A stretch of DNA of 64,000 nucleotides from Nocardia higoensis (lineage in GTDB: Bacteria > Actinomycetota > Actinomycetes > Mycobacteriales > Mycobacteriaceae). The notes under the pieces are model-generated. The model made no database searches, was not told the DNA's origin, and was given only the letters and a program-made list of their open reading frames with translations. Made by a program: the position numbers and the translations under genes. Below, in pieces: positions 54,015 through 62,899 of this stretch (position 1 is the first letter of the stretch; every line of letters begins with the position of its first letter). The stretch spans positions 310,001-374,000 of the forward strand of contig NZ_JADLQN010000003.1 of NCBI RefSeq assembly GCF_015477835.1, written 5' to 3'.

Positions 54015-54211
54015 ACGAGCAGCTATCCCCCGTAAGGTGGTTCAAAAGCAGCTATAGCCAGGCGGCGCAGGAATGCGTCGAGGTCGCCTTTCTCGACGGC
54101 GGATCGGTCGCGGTGCGCGACTCGAAGAACCGTACCGGTCCGGCCCTGGTGTTCACCTCGGCCGAGTGGACCGCCTTCCTCGCCGGCGCACGAGCCGGCG
54201 AGTTCGGATAA
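54011..54211 (+). CDS. DUF397 protein partner of the XRE-DUF5753 regulator
   Basis: 66 residues, DUF397 family, recognised by RWFKSSYSQAAQECVEVAFL then VAVRDSKNRTGPALVFTSAEWTAFL in outline. The GTG start overlaps the regulator's TGA. DUF397 proteins pair with XRE-DUF5753 regulators in actinobacterial signalling and development, possibly as antagonists, but the mechanism is not settled. Confidence 0.92.
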   Translation: MNEQLSPVRWFKSSYSQAAQECVEVAFLDGGSVAVRDSKNRTGPALVFTSAEWTAFLAGARAGEFG

Positions 54212-54309
54212 CCCAGTCCCCGGCGGCCACGCCCACGCGGGGTCCCGACTTCGGCGAGCCACACCGCTTACGGTCGAGAAATCAGCAACGTCCGAGAGGG
54301 TTACGACCT

Positions 54310-54729
54310 ATGAAACTTCGCTCCCTCGCCGCGAGCCTCGCGCTCGTCGGCGGCGCGCTCGCCTTCGTTCCCGCCGCGGCCCATGCCGACGACCCGGAAT
54401 TCCCGCGCAACGGCATCATCCCGGTGGGCGTCTACCAGATCGGCACCGGGCCGGGCAATGTCGTCGGGACGCCGCTCGCGGGCTGTGACCTGCACGTCTC
54501 CGGTGATACGGTCAGCGTGCGACTCACCTGTCCGGCATTCGGCCGCGACGGGCGGCAGATCCCCGTGGGACCGGACCAGACCTACGTCGTCCTCGACGGC
54601 CTTCCGCTCGGCCTCGACCTGCACGACATCGATCCGCGCCAGGGGATGTGGAGCGGAACGGTGAATGTCGCTGCCACGCCGGTGATCCTGCCGTACCCGC
54701 TGGCGGGGGTCTGGCTGCAGCGCCGCTGA
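54310..54729 (+). CDS. Small secreted hypothetical protein
   Basis: 139 residues. Signal peptide LRSLAASLALVGGALAFVPA with AHA-DD cleavage. The mature domain (about 110 residues) is beta-rich: GIIPVGVYQIGTGPGN, GCDLHVSGDTVSVRLTCPAF and YVVLDGLPLGLDL. Two cysteines (GCDLH, LTCPAF) may form a disulfide. Family not recognised; similar small exported proteins are common in nocardiae. ATG at 54310 with GAGAGGG upstream. Confidence 0.78.
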   Translation: MKLRSLAASLALVGGALAFVPAAAHADDPEFPRNGIIPVGVYQIGTGPGNVVGTPLAGCDLHVSGDTVSVRLTCPAFGRDGRQIPVGPDQTYVVLDGLPLGLDLHDIDPRQGMWSGTVNVAATPVILPYPLAGVWLQRR

Positions 54730-54809
54730 CGCGCGCCCGCCCCGTTCGACAGGGCCTGTTTCCGGCGATTCGACAGCCGCCGCGAAGTCGGCCCCCAAGT
54801 CGAAGCGGC

Positions 54810-55901
54810 CTACGACGCGGGCGCGAATTCCAGGCGCACGCCGAGCAGCCGGACCGGGCGGTCCAGCTCGAACCGGTCGACGACGCGCAGCGCCGCTTCG
54901 ACGATTGTGGCCACGTCGGCGGTCGGTTCCGACAGCTTGGCCTGCTTGCTGCGGGTGAAGAAGGTGTTGGTGCGTACGGTGATCGAGACCCGCACGGTGA
55001 TCCGGCCGGCCTCGGCCATCTCCTCGGCCACCTCGGTCGCCAACCGCGCCACCTGAGCGCGTATCTCGGCCGGGTCGGTGATATCGGCGGGAAAGGTCTC
55101 GGATCTGCTGCGGCCCACCGGAATCCGGGGCTCGGTGCTCACCTCGGTGTCGCCCTTGCCGTGGCCGAGCACCCACAGATAGGGGCCGGTGCTCGGACCG
55201 AATTCGGCGGCGAGGCGGTGCCGGTCGGCCGCCATCAGGTCGGCCACGGTCGCGATGCCGAGGTCGGCCAGGCGGGCGGCGATCCGGTTGCCGATGCCCC
55301 ACAGCGCGTTCGTCGGGCGATGGCCCATGACCTCGGTCCAGTTGGCGGCGGTGAGCCGGAAAGTGCCGGTCGCCGCGCCCGGGTCGTCCGCGGGGGCCGC
55401 CGAGGACTTGCCCGCCGATTTCGCGAACCCGGTCGCCAGCTTCGCGGTGAGTTTGTTGTCGCCGATGCCGATCGCGCAGCCGAGGTCCAATTCCGCTACT
55501 GCTGAGCGGATCTCGCGGGCCAGCGACTCGGGGTCTTCGGTGTCGGCGGCCAGGAACGCCTCGTCCCAGCCCCACACCTCCACCCGGCCGGGGAAGGTGC
55601 GCAGCAACGCCATGACCTCGTCGGAGGCCTCCTCGTAGGCGGCCATGTCCAGCGGCAGGAAGACACCCTCCGGGCAGCGGCGCGCCGCCGACCGCAACGG
55701 CATCCCCGCCCGCACTCCGTAGGCACGGGCCGGATAGGAAGCGCAGGTCACGACCTTGCGCGGCTCCTCGGGATCACCGTTGCCGCCGACGATGACCGGC
55801 CTGCCGCGCAGTTCCGGATGGCGCCGGAATTCCACCGCCGCCTGGAACTGGTCGAGATCGACGTGCAACAGCCATCTGGCCACCTCTCCGTCATACCCCA
55901 T
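54810..55901 (-). CDS. dinP: Y-family DNA polymerase IV, DinP/DinB2 type
   Basis: 363 residues (ATG at 55901; a GTG at 55931 is possible). Palm motif I reads WLLHVDLDQFQAAVEFR, followed by KVVTCASYPARAYGVRAGMP, VEVWGWDEAFLAAD (motif III-like acidic pair), GCAIGIGDNKLTAKLATGFA and the little-finger region RPVRLLGVRLEFA. It resembles mycobacterial DinP/DinB2 (Rv3056) more than DinB1. The residue at the steric-gate position (after DQF) is Gln, where DinB1 has an aromatic and M. smegmatis DinB2 a Leu. No SOS box was seen upstream. Translesion synthesis polymerase. Confidence 0.9.
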   Translation of the reverse strand: MGYDGEVARWLLHVDLDQFQAAVEFRRHPELRGRPVIVGGNGDPEEPRKVVTCASYPARAYGVRAGMPLRSAARRCPEGVFLPLDMAAYEEASDEVMALLRTFPGRVEVWGWDEAFLAADTEDPESLAREIRSAVAELDLGCAIGIGDNKLTAKLATGFAKSAGKSSAAPADDPGAATGTFRLTAANWTEVMGHRPTNALWGIGNRIAARLADLGIATVADLMAADRHRLAAEFGPSTGPYLWVLGHGKGDTEVSTEPRIPVGRSRSETFPADITDPAEIRAQVARLATEVAEEMAEAGRITVRVSITVRTNTFFTRSKQAKLSEPTADVATIVEAALRVVDRFELDRPVRLLGVRLEFAPAS

Positions 55902-55940
55902 CCCGGTACAGCTCTGGTCACGGCTTGCCACGCCGGAAAA

Positions 55941-55957
55941 ACAGAACTAAATTCTGT
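55941..55957. promoter_or_regulatory. TetR operator palindrome before the adjacent TetR gene
   Basis: ACAGAACTAAATTCTGT, a 17-base dyad with ACAGAA/TTCTGT arms, ending three bases before the TetR start codon and 40 bases from the divergent polymerase gene. Position over the promoter/start suggests autorepression. Confidence 0.6.
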
Positions 55958-55959
55958 CT

Positions 55960-56535
55960 GTGAAGATTCGAGATCGGTTGCTGCTGGCAGCCGAGCACGA
56001 GTTCGCCGAACAGGGGACCGTGGACGCCACCCTGGCGAGCATCAGGGCGAGCGCGGGAGCGAGCGTCGGAGCGCTTTACCACCACTTCCCGGACAAGGCG
56101 GAGCTGTACCGGCAGGTGTGGGCGTACGCGCTGCGCGACTACCAGCAGCACTTCTGGGCCGTCGTCGGTGACAGCGCCGACGCGCGCTCTGGAGTGATCG
56201 GCGGTGTCCACGAACATCTGCGCTGGGTCACCGAGAACCGGCACCGGGCGACGATCCTCATGTCCGCGCGCCCCCCCGGCGTCCACGACAGCGAGAACAA
56301 CCGATCCTTCCTGACCGATGTCGCCAGGTGGTGGCGGACGCACGCGGGCTACGGCGCGGTCCGCGCGCTGGACTTCGACGTGCTCTACGCGCTCTGGCTC
56401 GGCCCGGCACAGGAGTATTCGCGCCAATGGCTCGGCGGCGCGGTCACGGCGCCGCCGACGGAGGTCGCGGGCGAACTGGCCCGCGCGGCCTGGCTGGTGC
56501 TGGCGGCCGGACCCGAGGCGCCTCGGTCCACATAG
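55960..56535 (+). CDS. TetR-family transcriptional regulator
   Basis: 191 residues from a GTG. The helix-turn-helix (about 1-50) includes RLLLAAEHEFAEQGTVDATL and ASVGALYHHFPDKAELYRQV. The C-terminal domain holds the ligand pocket (YGAVRALDFDVLYALWLGPA). A palindromic operator immediately upstream supports self-repression. A PaaI-type thioesterase gene follows in the same direction after 98 bases and is the probable target; ligand unknown. Confidence 0.9.
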   Translation: MKIRDRLLLAAEHEFAEQGTVDATLASIRASAGASVGALYHHFPDKAELYRQVWAYALRDYQQHFWAVVGDSADARSGVIGGVHEHLRWVTENRHRATILMSARPPGVHDSENNRSFLTDVARWWRTHAGYGAVRALDFDVLYALWLGPAQEYSRQWLGGAVTAPPTEVAGELARAAWLVLAAGPEAPRST

Positions 56536-56633
56536 CCGATCTCTTTCCGCCACAACCGACTCCAGGCCACCGTGACCCCGCAGACAGCCACCACCCGACC
56601 GCGCCACAGCCCACAGCCACTCAGGAGGCTTCC

Positions 56634-57068
56634 ATGACCGACTCCACCGCCCTTGATTTCGACCTCGCCACGCAAGTGCTGTCGGCTCAGCCGTTCGCCG
56701 ATCTGGTCGGCACCCGACTGGCCGCCTTCGGCGACGGCGCCGCCACCCTGCTGGTGCCGATCCGGCCGCAATTGCGCCAGCAGTTCGGCTACGTCCACGG
56801 CGGCGTGCTCTCCTACCTCGCCGACAACGCGCTCACCTTCGCCGCGGGCACGGTGCTGGGCGGCAATGTGCTCACCGGCGGATTCAGCATCACCTATCTG
56901 CGGCCCGCCTCCGGGGAGACGCTGCGCGCCGAGGCGAAGGTCACCGGCGCGACCCGACGACAGGCCGTGGTGAACTGCGAGATCTTCGCCGAGACCGAGG
57001 GCACCGAGCCGATGCTGTGCGCACTCGCGCAAGGCACCACACGCGCCGTGGAGCGCGCCCTCAGTTGA
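56634..57068 (+). CDS. PaaI-family hot-dog thioesterase
   Basis: 144 residues. Hot-dog core: VPIRPQLRQQFGYVHGGVLSYLADNA, where HGG with the nearby Asp is the PaaI-like catalytic region, then GFSITYLRPASGETLRAEA. It should hydrolyse an acyl- or aryl-acyl-CoA. ATG with AGGAGG upstream, downstream of a TetR regulator. Substrate not determinable. Confidence 0.88.
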   Translation: MTDSTALDFDLATQVLSAQPFADLVGTRLAAFGDGAATLLVPIRPQLRQQFGYVHGGVLSYLADNALTFAAGTVLGGNVLTGGFSITYLRPASGETLRAEAKVTGATRRQAVVNCEIFAETEGTEPMLCALAQGTTRAVERALS

Positions 57069-57144
57069 TCGCCTCCGAAAAGGACACGTGGCCGATGCCG
57101 ACGGGGAGGTAGCGGATCCACGATCTCTCCGGCGGACTGTTCGT

Positions 57145-58152
57145 TCACGCTCCGGACAGGCCGCCGCGCGACCGATCCGGGTGCTGGGTGAACGCGGCAC
57201 GGTATGCGCTGGGGGTCAGCCCGGTCCTGCGCGACAGATGCTTACGCAAGGAATCGGTAGTCGCCAGACCACTGAGGTGGGCAACTCGGTCCATCGGCAA
57301 GTCGGTGGTTTCCAGCAACTCCTGGGCCCGAATGATGCGCTGATGGAGCAGCCACTGGAGCGGACTGAGGCCGGTCTCGGCATGAAACCTGCGGGTCAGG
57401 GTGCGGATGCTGGTACGGGCATGATTCGCCAGAGCGGCGCGGGTGAGTGGCTCATGCAGTCGGTCAAGTGCCCAGCTGCGGGTTTCCGTCAGGGAGGTGC
57501 CGGTCTCCGGCGGTAGCGGTGTCCTGATGAACTGGGCTTGTCCACCCGGTCGCACCGGCGAAGCCACCATGAGACGGGCAACCGCGTTGGCCGTCGCGGC
57601 CCCGTAGTCGGTACGCACCAGATGCAGGCACAGGTCGATGCCGGCGGACAGACCGGCGGAGGTCACGATGTTGCCGTCCTCGACGTACAGCACATCGGGG
57701 CGAAGCTCCACTTCGGGGTAGCGGCCCGCGAACTCGTCGGACTTGGCCCAGTACGTGGTGGCTCGACGGCCGTCGAGCAATCCCGCCTGGGCGAGCACGA
57801 AGGCTCCGGTGCAGATCGAGGCGATTCGTTTACCCGCGATCGCGCAACGGCGCAACATCGCGAGAACGCGCGGGTCGATGTCGTCACGCGCGCCGGTTCC
57901 GGTGACGATGACCGTGTCGGCGTCAGCAGCGGCTTGCAGGCCGTGGCGGACGGTGATCTCGAGGCTGCTGTTGGTGGCGACAGGCCCGGGCCGCGCGGTA
58001 CAGACACGCACACGGTAGCCGGGGGCGCCGTCGACCATCGCTTCGCCGAGCACCAACTCGGGGATGGACAGATCGAAGGTGGTGACCGGGGGGACGGCGA
58101 CAACCGCCACCCGATGCGTCCCCTGTACCCGCACTGGCCTGAACCTCCGCAT
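57145..58152 (-). CDS. GlxA-family AraC regulator (DJ-1/PfpI sensor domain)
   Basis: About 335 residues (ATG at 58152 chosen; GTG at 58170 possible). The N-terminal DJ-1/PfpI-like domain includes VTTFDLSIPELVLGEAM, the elbow IASICTGAFVLAQAGLLDGR and TTYWAKSDEF. The C-terminal AraC DNA-binding domain (about 240-325) has LANHARTSIRTLTRRFHAETG and MDRVAHLSGLATTDSLRKHL. This is a GlxA-type regulator. It is divergent from the NAD-binding oxidoreductase/epimerase gene 113 bases away, its likely target. Confidence 0.9.
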   Translation of the reverse strand: MRRFRPVRVQGTHRVAVVAVPPVTTFDLSIPELVLGEAMVDGAPGYRVRVCTARPGPVATNSSLEITVRHGLQAAADADTVIVTGTGARDDIDPRVLAMLRRCAIAGKRIASICTGAFVLAQAGLLDGRRATTYWAKSDEFAGRYPEVELRPDVLYVEDGNIVTSAGLSAGIDLCLHLVRTDYGAATANAVARLMVASPVRPGGQAQFIRTPLPPETGTSLTETRSWALDRLHEPLTRAALANHARTSIRTLTRRFHAETGLSPLQWLLHQRIIRAQELLETTDLPMDRVAHLSGLATTDSLRKHLSRRTGLTPSAYRAAFTQHPDRSRGGLSGA

Positions 58153-58265
58153 TGTTGGCATCTGGGCCACTATCGTATGGGTCGCTCAGGGCCGAGGCTT
58201 GGGAACACGTCGTGGCGCTATCGCGTCCGGCGCCACCCACAACTGTGTGACCAGGGAGAACGCGG

Positions 58266-59198
58266 ATGTCCATGCATGTCGTCATCGGAGCCGGAGCCAC
58301 CGGATCGGCCACTGCCCGCCTGCTGGCAGACACCGGGGAGCAGGTCCGACTCGTCACCCGACGCGGCAGTGGGCCGGTGCACGAGCGCATCGAGCGAGTC
58401 GCCGCCGACGCCACCGACATCGCGCGGCTCACCGAGCTGACGCGCGGCGCGGTCGCTGTGTTCAACTGCGCCATGCCGGCCTACGACCGCTGGCCGACCG
58501 ATTTTCCCCCGCTGGCCGCCGCTGCGCTGGCAGCGGCCGAACGCACCGGCGCCGACTACATCATGCTCGGCAACACCTACGGCTACGGTCATACCGACAC
58601 ACCGCTGACAGAGAACCTTCCGATGGCGGCGACCAGTGTCAAAGGCCGTGTGCGGGCGCAGATGTGGAACGACGCCCGCGCCGCCTACGACGCGGGGCGG
58701 TTGCGCGTCACCGAGGTCCGAGCGAGCGACTTCCTCGGCGCAGGCGCCTACTCGCCGTTCACACTCATGGTCGGCGCGCATGTGCTGGCCGGATCGCCTG
58801 CCGCTTATCCCGGTGACCTCGATGCGCGACACAGCTGGACCTACACAGGCGATGCGGCGCGCACTCTCGTGGCCGCGGCACGCCACGAGCAGTCCTGGGG
58901 ACGTGCCTGGCATGTGCCCTCGACATCCGAGGCGCCGGTGCGCGAACTCGCAGCACGACTGGCCGCCGCGGCCGGTGTCCCCGACCCGCGGCTGAATGCG
59001 ATGACGAGGGCCGAGCTCGAGGAGATCGGACGGTCCGACTCGGTCATGGCGGAGATCCCGGAGATGCTGTACCTGTACGACCGGCCGAACATCCTCGACG
59101 CGTCGTTCACCATGAAGGCGCTGGATGTCGCCCCCACCCCCGTCGACGACGTGTTGGCGGAGATGGCCGCGGAACACACCGGGTCCGCGGCCATCTGA
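58266..59198 (+). CDS. NAD-dependent epimerase/dehydratase-family protein
   Basis: 310 residues, Rossmann-fold atypical SDR. N-terminal nucleotide motif VVIGAGATGSATARLLADTG. The active-site YxxxK pattern of classical SDRs is replaced by YGYGHTDTPLTE and a later VKGRVRAQMWN region. Middle segment RASDFLGAGAYSPFTLM and HSWTYTGDAARTLVAAA are typical for nucleoside-diphosphate-sugar epimerase-like proteins. Substrate unknown. Divergent from the GlxA-type regulator. A strong hairpin overlaps its stop codon. Confidence 0.85.
   Translation: MSMHVVIGAGATGSATARLLADTGEQVRLVTRRGSGPVHERIERVAADATDIARLTELTRGAVAVFNCAMPAYDRWPTDFPPLAAAALAAAERTGADYIMLGNTYGYGHTDTPLTENLPMAATSVKGRVRAQMWNDARAAYDAGRLRVTEVRASDFLGAGAYSPFTLMVGAHVLAGSPAAYPGDLDARHSWTYTGDAARTLVAAARHEQSWGRAWHVPSTSEAPVRELAARLAAAAGVPDPRLNAMTRAELEEIGRSDSVMAEIPEMLYLYDRPNILDASFTMKALDVAPTPVDDVLAEMAAEHTGSAAI
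59162..59195. terminator. Intrinsic terminator overlapping the epimerase-like 3' end
   Basis: Perfect 12-base arms GATGGCCGCGGA (59162-59173) and TCCGCGGCCATC (59184-59195), lying inside the last codons. Convergent with lon. Confidence 0.75.
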
Positions 59199-59232
59199 CG
59201 ACATATCCGGTCTGCCACAGGGTGGCGATCGA

Positions 59233-61707
59233 TCAGGCTGTTGCCGCCAGCGTCGCACCCTCGACCGCCGGTTCGGCGACCGGCTCGATCGCGTAGGCGA
59301 GGATGTCGGCCACGTCGGCGACCGGGCGCACGTCCAGCGCGTCGAGCACCTCGGCGGGCACCTCGTCCAGGTCCGGCTCGTTGCGGGCGGGAATGAAGAC
59401 GGTCGTCAGACCCGCTCGCTGGGCGGCGAGCAACTTCTGCTTCACCCCGCCGATGGGCAGCACCCGGCCGTTCAGCGTGACCTCGCCGGTCATGCCGACG
59501 TCGGCGCGGACCTGACGGCCCAGGGCCAGCGACACCAGCGCGGTCACCATGGTGACGCCCGCGGACGGGCCGTCCTTGGGCACCGCGCCCGCCGGGAAGT
59601 GGATGTGGATATTGCGGTCCAGCACCGAGGGCTCGATGCCGATCTCTTCCAGGTGCGAGCGCACGTAGGTCAGCGCGATCTGCGCCGACTCCTTCATGAC
59701 CTCGCCCAACTGCCCGGTCAGGGTGAGCGAGCGCTCGCCCTCGGCGGCGTTGGCCTCGATGTAGAGGACGTCGCCGCCCGCACCGGTGACCGCGAGACCC
59801 GTCGCCACGCCGGGCACAGCGGTGCGTTCCACCGAATCCGGGGTGAACCGCGGCCTGCCCAGGTAGTCCACCAGGTCGCCGACATCGATGGTCAGTGAGC
59901 CGGGAACTGTTGCCGGACCGGCGTTCTCACCCACGATCACGTCGTCGTCGCCGAGTTCGGGGCGGTATCCGGCCTCGATCGCGGGGGCGACGGCATCCGG
60001 ATCGGTGGACTCGGAACTGCCTGCCGCCACGCCGGACTCCGACTCGGAGAGGCGAGTGGCCGCCTTGCGCAGCGCCTTCGCGATCAGCCGTTCCATCTGC
60101 CGCACCCCGGCTTCCCGGGTGTAGTTCGCGGCGATCTCGCGCAGCGCCGCCTCGGTGACGCCGACCTCCTCGGCGGTCAGCGCGTTGCGCTCCAGCTGCC
60201 TGGGCACCAGGAAGTCTCGGGCGATGGCCACCTTGTCGTCCTCGGTGTAGCCGTCGACCGTGATCAGCTCCATGCGGTCCAGCAGCGGACCGGGAATGGT
60301 GTCCATGACGTTGGCGGTCGCGATGAACAGCACGTCGGACAGATCCAGATCCAGATCGAGGTAGTGGTCGCGGAAGGTGTGGTTCTGCGCCGGATCGAGC
60401 ACCTCCAGCAGTGCCGCCGCGGGGTCGCCGCGGAAATCCGAGCCCACCTTGTCGATCTCGTCGAGCAGGACCACCGGGTTCATCGACCCGGCCTCTTTCA
60501 TCGCGCGCACGATCCGGCCCGGCATCGCGCCGACGTAGGTGCGCCGGTGACCGCGGATCTCGGCCTCGTCGCGCACACCGCCCAGGGCGACGCGCACGAA
60601 CTTCCGGCCCAGCGCCCGCGCCACCGATTCACCCAGCGAGGTCTTGCCGACACCGGGAGGGCCGACGAGTACCAGCACCGCGCCGGAGCCGCGGCCGCCG
60701 ACGACCTCCAGCCCCCGGCGCGCTCGCCGGGCCCGCACCGCCAGGTACTCGACCATCCGGTCCTTGACCTCGTCGAGCCCGTGGTGGTCGGCGTCGAGCA
60801 CCGCCCGAGCGGCGGCGACATCGGTGCTGTCGGTGGTCTTGTCCTGCCACGGCAGTTCGAGCACGGTGTCGAGCCAGGTCCTGATCCAGCCGGATTCGGG
60901 ACTCTGGTCGCTGGTCCGCTCCAGCCTGCCGACCTCGCGCACGGCGGCCTCGCGCACGGCGCCGGGCAGGTCGGCCTGCTCCACGCGGGTGCGGTAGTCC
61001 TCGGCGCCGTCGGGTTCGTCCTCGCCGAGTTCCTTGCGAATGGCGTTGAGCTGCTGGCGCAGCAGGAATTCGCGCTGGGTCTTCTCCATGTTCTCGCGGA
61101 CCTCCTCACCGATCTTCTCGGTGAGTTCGGACTCGGCGATGTGCGCCTTGGTCCATTCGATCAGCGAGGTCAGCCGCTGCGCGGGCTCCGGGGTTTCGAG
61201 CAATTCGCGCTTCTGCTCGGCGGACAGGTAGGAGGCGTAGCCCGCGGTATCGGCGATCGCGGAGGGGTCGGTCAACTGGTCGACCGCGTCGATGAGCTGC
61301 CAGGCCTCCCGGCGCTGAAGCACCGAGATCACCAGCTTCTTGTATTCGGCGGCCAGTTCCTTCGTCCGGCCGTCGGCGGGCGGAGTTTCGACCGGCTCGG
61401 CCTCGACCCACAGCGCCGCGCCGGGCCCGGTGACGCCGTGGCCGATCCTGGCGCGGCGTTCGGCCTTGAGCACGGCAGCGGGCGTGCCACCGCGCATCCG
61501 GCCGACCTGTTCGATGGTCGCGATCACGCCGTAGGCGGCGTAGCCCTCGGGCAGGCGGGGTGCGAGCAGCACGGCGTCGGTCTGCGCGGCGCGCGCGGCG
61601 TCGATCGCGGCCTGCGCGGATTCGTCGAGTTCGATGGGCACGACCATGCCGGGCAGCACGATCGGATCGGTCAGGAACAGCACCGGCAGATCACGGGGTG
61701 TAGTCAC
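59233..61707 (-). CDS. lon: ATP-dependent Lon protease
   Basis: 824-residue Lon. N-terminal LON domain (DLPVLFLTDPIVLPGMVVPI), AAA module with Walker A GPPGVGKT, Walker B PVVLLDEIDKVG and RIVRAMKEAGS, and the C-terminal protease with catalytic Ser in KDGPSAGVTMVTAL and Lys in IGGVKQKLLAA. An extra stretch (about 600-640; ESTDPDAVAPAIEAGYRPE) is longer than in typical Lon but falls in the variable region before the protease domain. Degrades misfolded and regulatory proteins. A HAIR element just upstream indicates HspR control. Confidence 0.96.
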   Translation of the reverse strand: MTTPRDLPVLFLTDPIVLPGMVVPIELDESAQAAIDAARAAQTDAVLLAPRLPEGYAAYGVIATIEQVGRMRGGTPAAVLKAERRARIGHGVTGPGAALWVEAEPVETPPADGRTKELAAEYKKLVISVLQRREAWQLIDAVDQLTDPSAIADTAGYASYLSAEQKRELLETPEPAQRLTSLIEWTKAHIAESELTEKIGEEVRENMEKTQREFLLRQQLNAIRKELGEDEPDGAEDYRTRVEQADLPGAVREAAVREVGRLERTSDQSPESGWIRTWLDTVLELPWQDKTTDSTDVAAARAVLDADHHGLDEVKDRMVEYLAVRARRARRGLEVVGGRGSGAVLVLVGPPGVGKTSLGESVARALGRKFVRVALGGVRDEAEIRGHRRTYVGAMPGRIVRAMKEAGSMNPVVLLDEIDKVGSDFRGDPAAALLEVLDPAQNHTFRDHYLDLDLDLSDVLFIATANVMDTIPGPLLDRMELITVDGYTEDDKVAIARDFLVPRQLERNALTAEEVGVTEAALREIAANYTREAGVRQMERLIAKALRKAATRLSESESGVAAGSSESTDPDAVAPAIEAGYRPELGDDDVIVGENAGPATVPGSLTIDVGDLVDYLGRPRFTPDSVERTAVPGVATGLAVTGAGGDVLYIEANAAEGERSLTLTGQLGEVMKESAQIALTYVRSHLEEIGIEPSVLDRNIHIHFPAGAVPKDGPSAGVTMVTALVSLALGRQVRADVGMTGEVTLNGRVLPIGGVKQKLLAAQRAGLTTVFIPARNEPDLDEVPAEVLDALDVRPVADVADILAYAIEPVAEPAVEGATLAATA

Positions 61708-61727
61708 GTCTTCGATCCCTCCAAAGA

Positions 61728-61748
61728 GTTGAGCGATACCTACTCAAC
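61728..61748. promoter_or_regulatory. HAIR (HspR-associated inverted repeat) upstream of lon
   Basis: GTTGAGC-N7-ACTCAAC, keeping the HAIR core TTGAG-N9-CTCAA with outer bases changed from CTTGAGT/ACTCAAG. It lies 21 bases upstream of the lon start on the minus strand. HspR represses dnaK, clpB and lon through such elements in streptomycetes. Confidence 0.7.
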
Positions 61749-62375
61749 CCACCGGGATTTCGCATTGTTCCTTCTGGTGGCGGTGTTCACCGACAGCGAA
61801 TCCGGAGATTCTCATCCGCCATATCGATCCCTCATTCGGACTGGGGCGGCCGGGTTGTCGGCGTTCGTGCGCCGCCCCGATGCCGAGCGACGCTTCCGAA
61901 CCGGCCACCCGCCGGGCTTCCGAATGGACGGGCCAGCGTCTGATCGCAACGCCGAAATACCCCTCGCGCAATTCGATTCGGCTTTGTCACGATCACCTCG
62001 CCGTTACACGAATCGTGTTATGGGAGGGTGACTGAGAAGTTACTGAGAATGATCAGGGAAGGTGATCACGGACACACAAGGCGGGCGCGTGGGCATCTAT
62101 GGTTCTCCCGTGTCCGCCACCCGCTCCGGTTCACCCGGCACACTGTGTGTGCTCCCGACCCCGGCGATATCGAAGGCCCGCTTCGGCCGTTCCTTCACGA
62201 CCTGCCGCGCGGTGAACGAGGTACTCGAGGACTGCCTGCGGCAGCACCTCGCGGAATGGGACCCAGCGCGGTGACCCGAGCGCAATTCTTTTCCCGCACG
62301 AATGGCGACACGTCGAACGGGCAGGTCGGCCGCGGCAATACAGCTGCGGAGAGAACAGCTCTGCACCCGGTAGCG
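61749..62375. other. Intergenic region upstream of lon and the possible lipoprotein gene
   Basis: About 630 bases. Open frames exist on both strands (for example a GTG-initiated 61-codon frame at 62089-62274), but none has a clear ribosome site or family pattern. Promoters for lon and the plus-strand genes presumably lie here. Confidence 0.4.
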
Positions 62376-62798
62376 ATGCGGCGTCAGTCGAAAACTCCGG
62401 CGGATGGTCGGCCTCGGTTGCACCGCCGCATCGTCGTGACCTGGGTGACCGCGATCCTGATGCTGGTGTTCTCGCTGGCCGGCTGCGATGGCGAACGCGA
62501 CTATCTTCACCAGACGACCACCTCCTCCTCCGGCGCCGCGGCTTTCAGCGCTGCCGAAGCAGAGTTCTGCTCCGCGCCCGGCGGGCCCGACGAACAACCA
62601 CACGCCCGCCACCTGGCCTCCAACGACTTCGCTGTCGCCGGATCCGATACCGCGAAAGCTCGCGTCGCTTCCGATCAGGGCGGACACGTGGCTGTCGAGG
62701 GCGCACCTACCCCGGCCACCTTTTCCCTCTCCACCGTCCCACTGACCTCTCTCGGTGGCCGCGACATCTTGACCCATTTCTGTATCTCCAGACGCTGA
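62376..62798 (+). CDS. Possible small lipoprotein
   Basis: 140 residues from an ATG without a strong ribosome site. A basic N terminus (RPRLHRRIVVTWVTAIL) leads to a lipobox MLVFSLAGCDGERDY (LAGC at the cleavage site). The mature region is Ser/Ala/Pro-rich with EAEFCSAPGG and no known domain. Could be a lipid-anchored envelope protein. It may equally be non-coding, because the frame is GC-biased and unsupported by homology. Lies 101 bases before the cysteine-synthase-like gene in the same direction. Confidence 0.35.
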   Translation: MRRQSKTPADGRPRLHRRIVVTWVTAILMLVFSLAGCDGERDYLHQTTTSSSGAAAFSAAEAEFCSAPGGPDEQPHARHLASNDFAVAGSDTAKARVASDQGGHVAVEGAPTPATFSLSTVPLTSLGGRDILTHFCISRR

Positions 62799-62899
62799 CA
62801 GGCCAGCGCCAGGCCGACGGCCCACAGGGCCGCGCGGCCGGTGTCTGCTGCTCGAAATCGTCTGCGCCGCATCGCGCGCACATACAGAAAGCGACACCC

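Noticed and set aside
55902..55960. SOS box controlling the DinB2-type polymerase.
   Set aside because: No TCGAAC-N4-GTTCGA-like site is present; the only dyad fits the neighbouring TetR gene better.
62089..62274. GTG-initiated 61-codon frame as a peptide precursor gene before the cysteine-synthase-like gene.
   Set aside because: No ribosome site, no leader/core pattern, and no modification enzymes in view.
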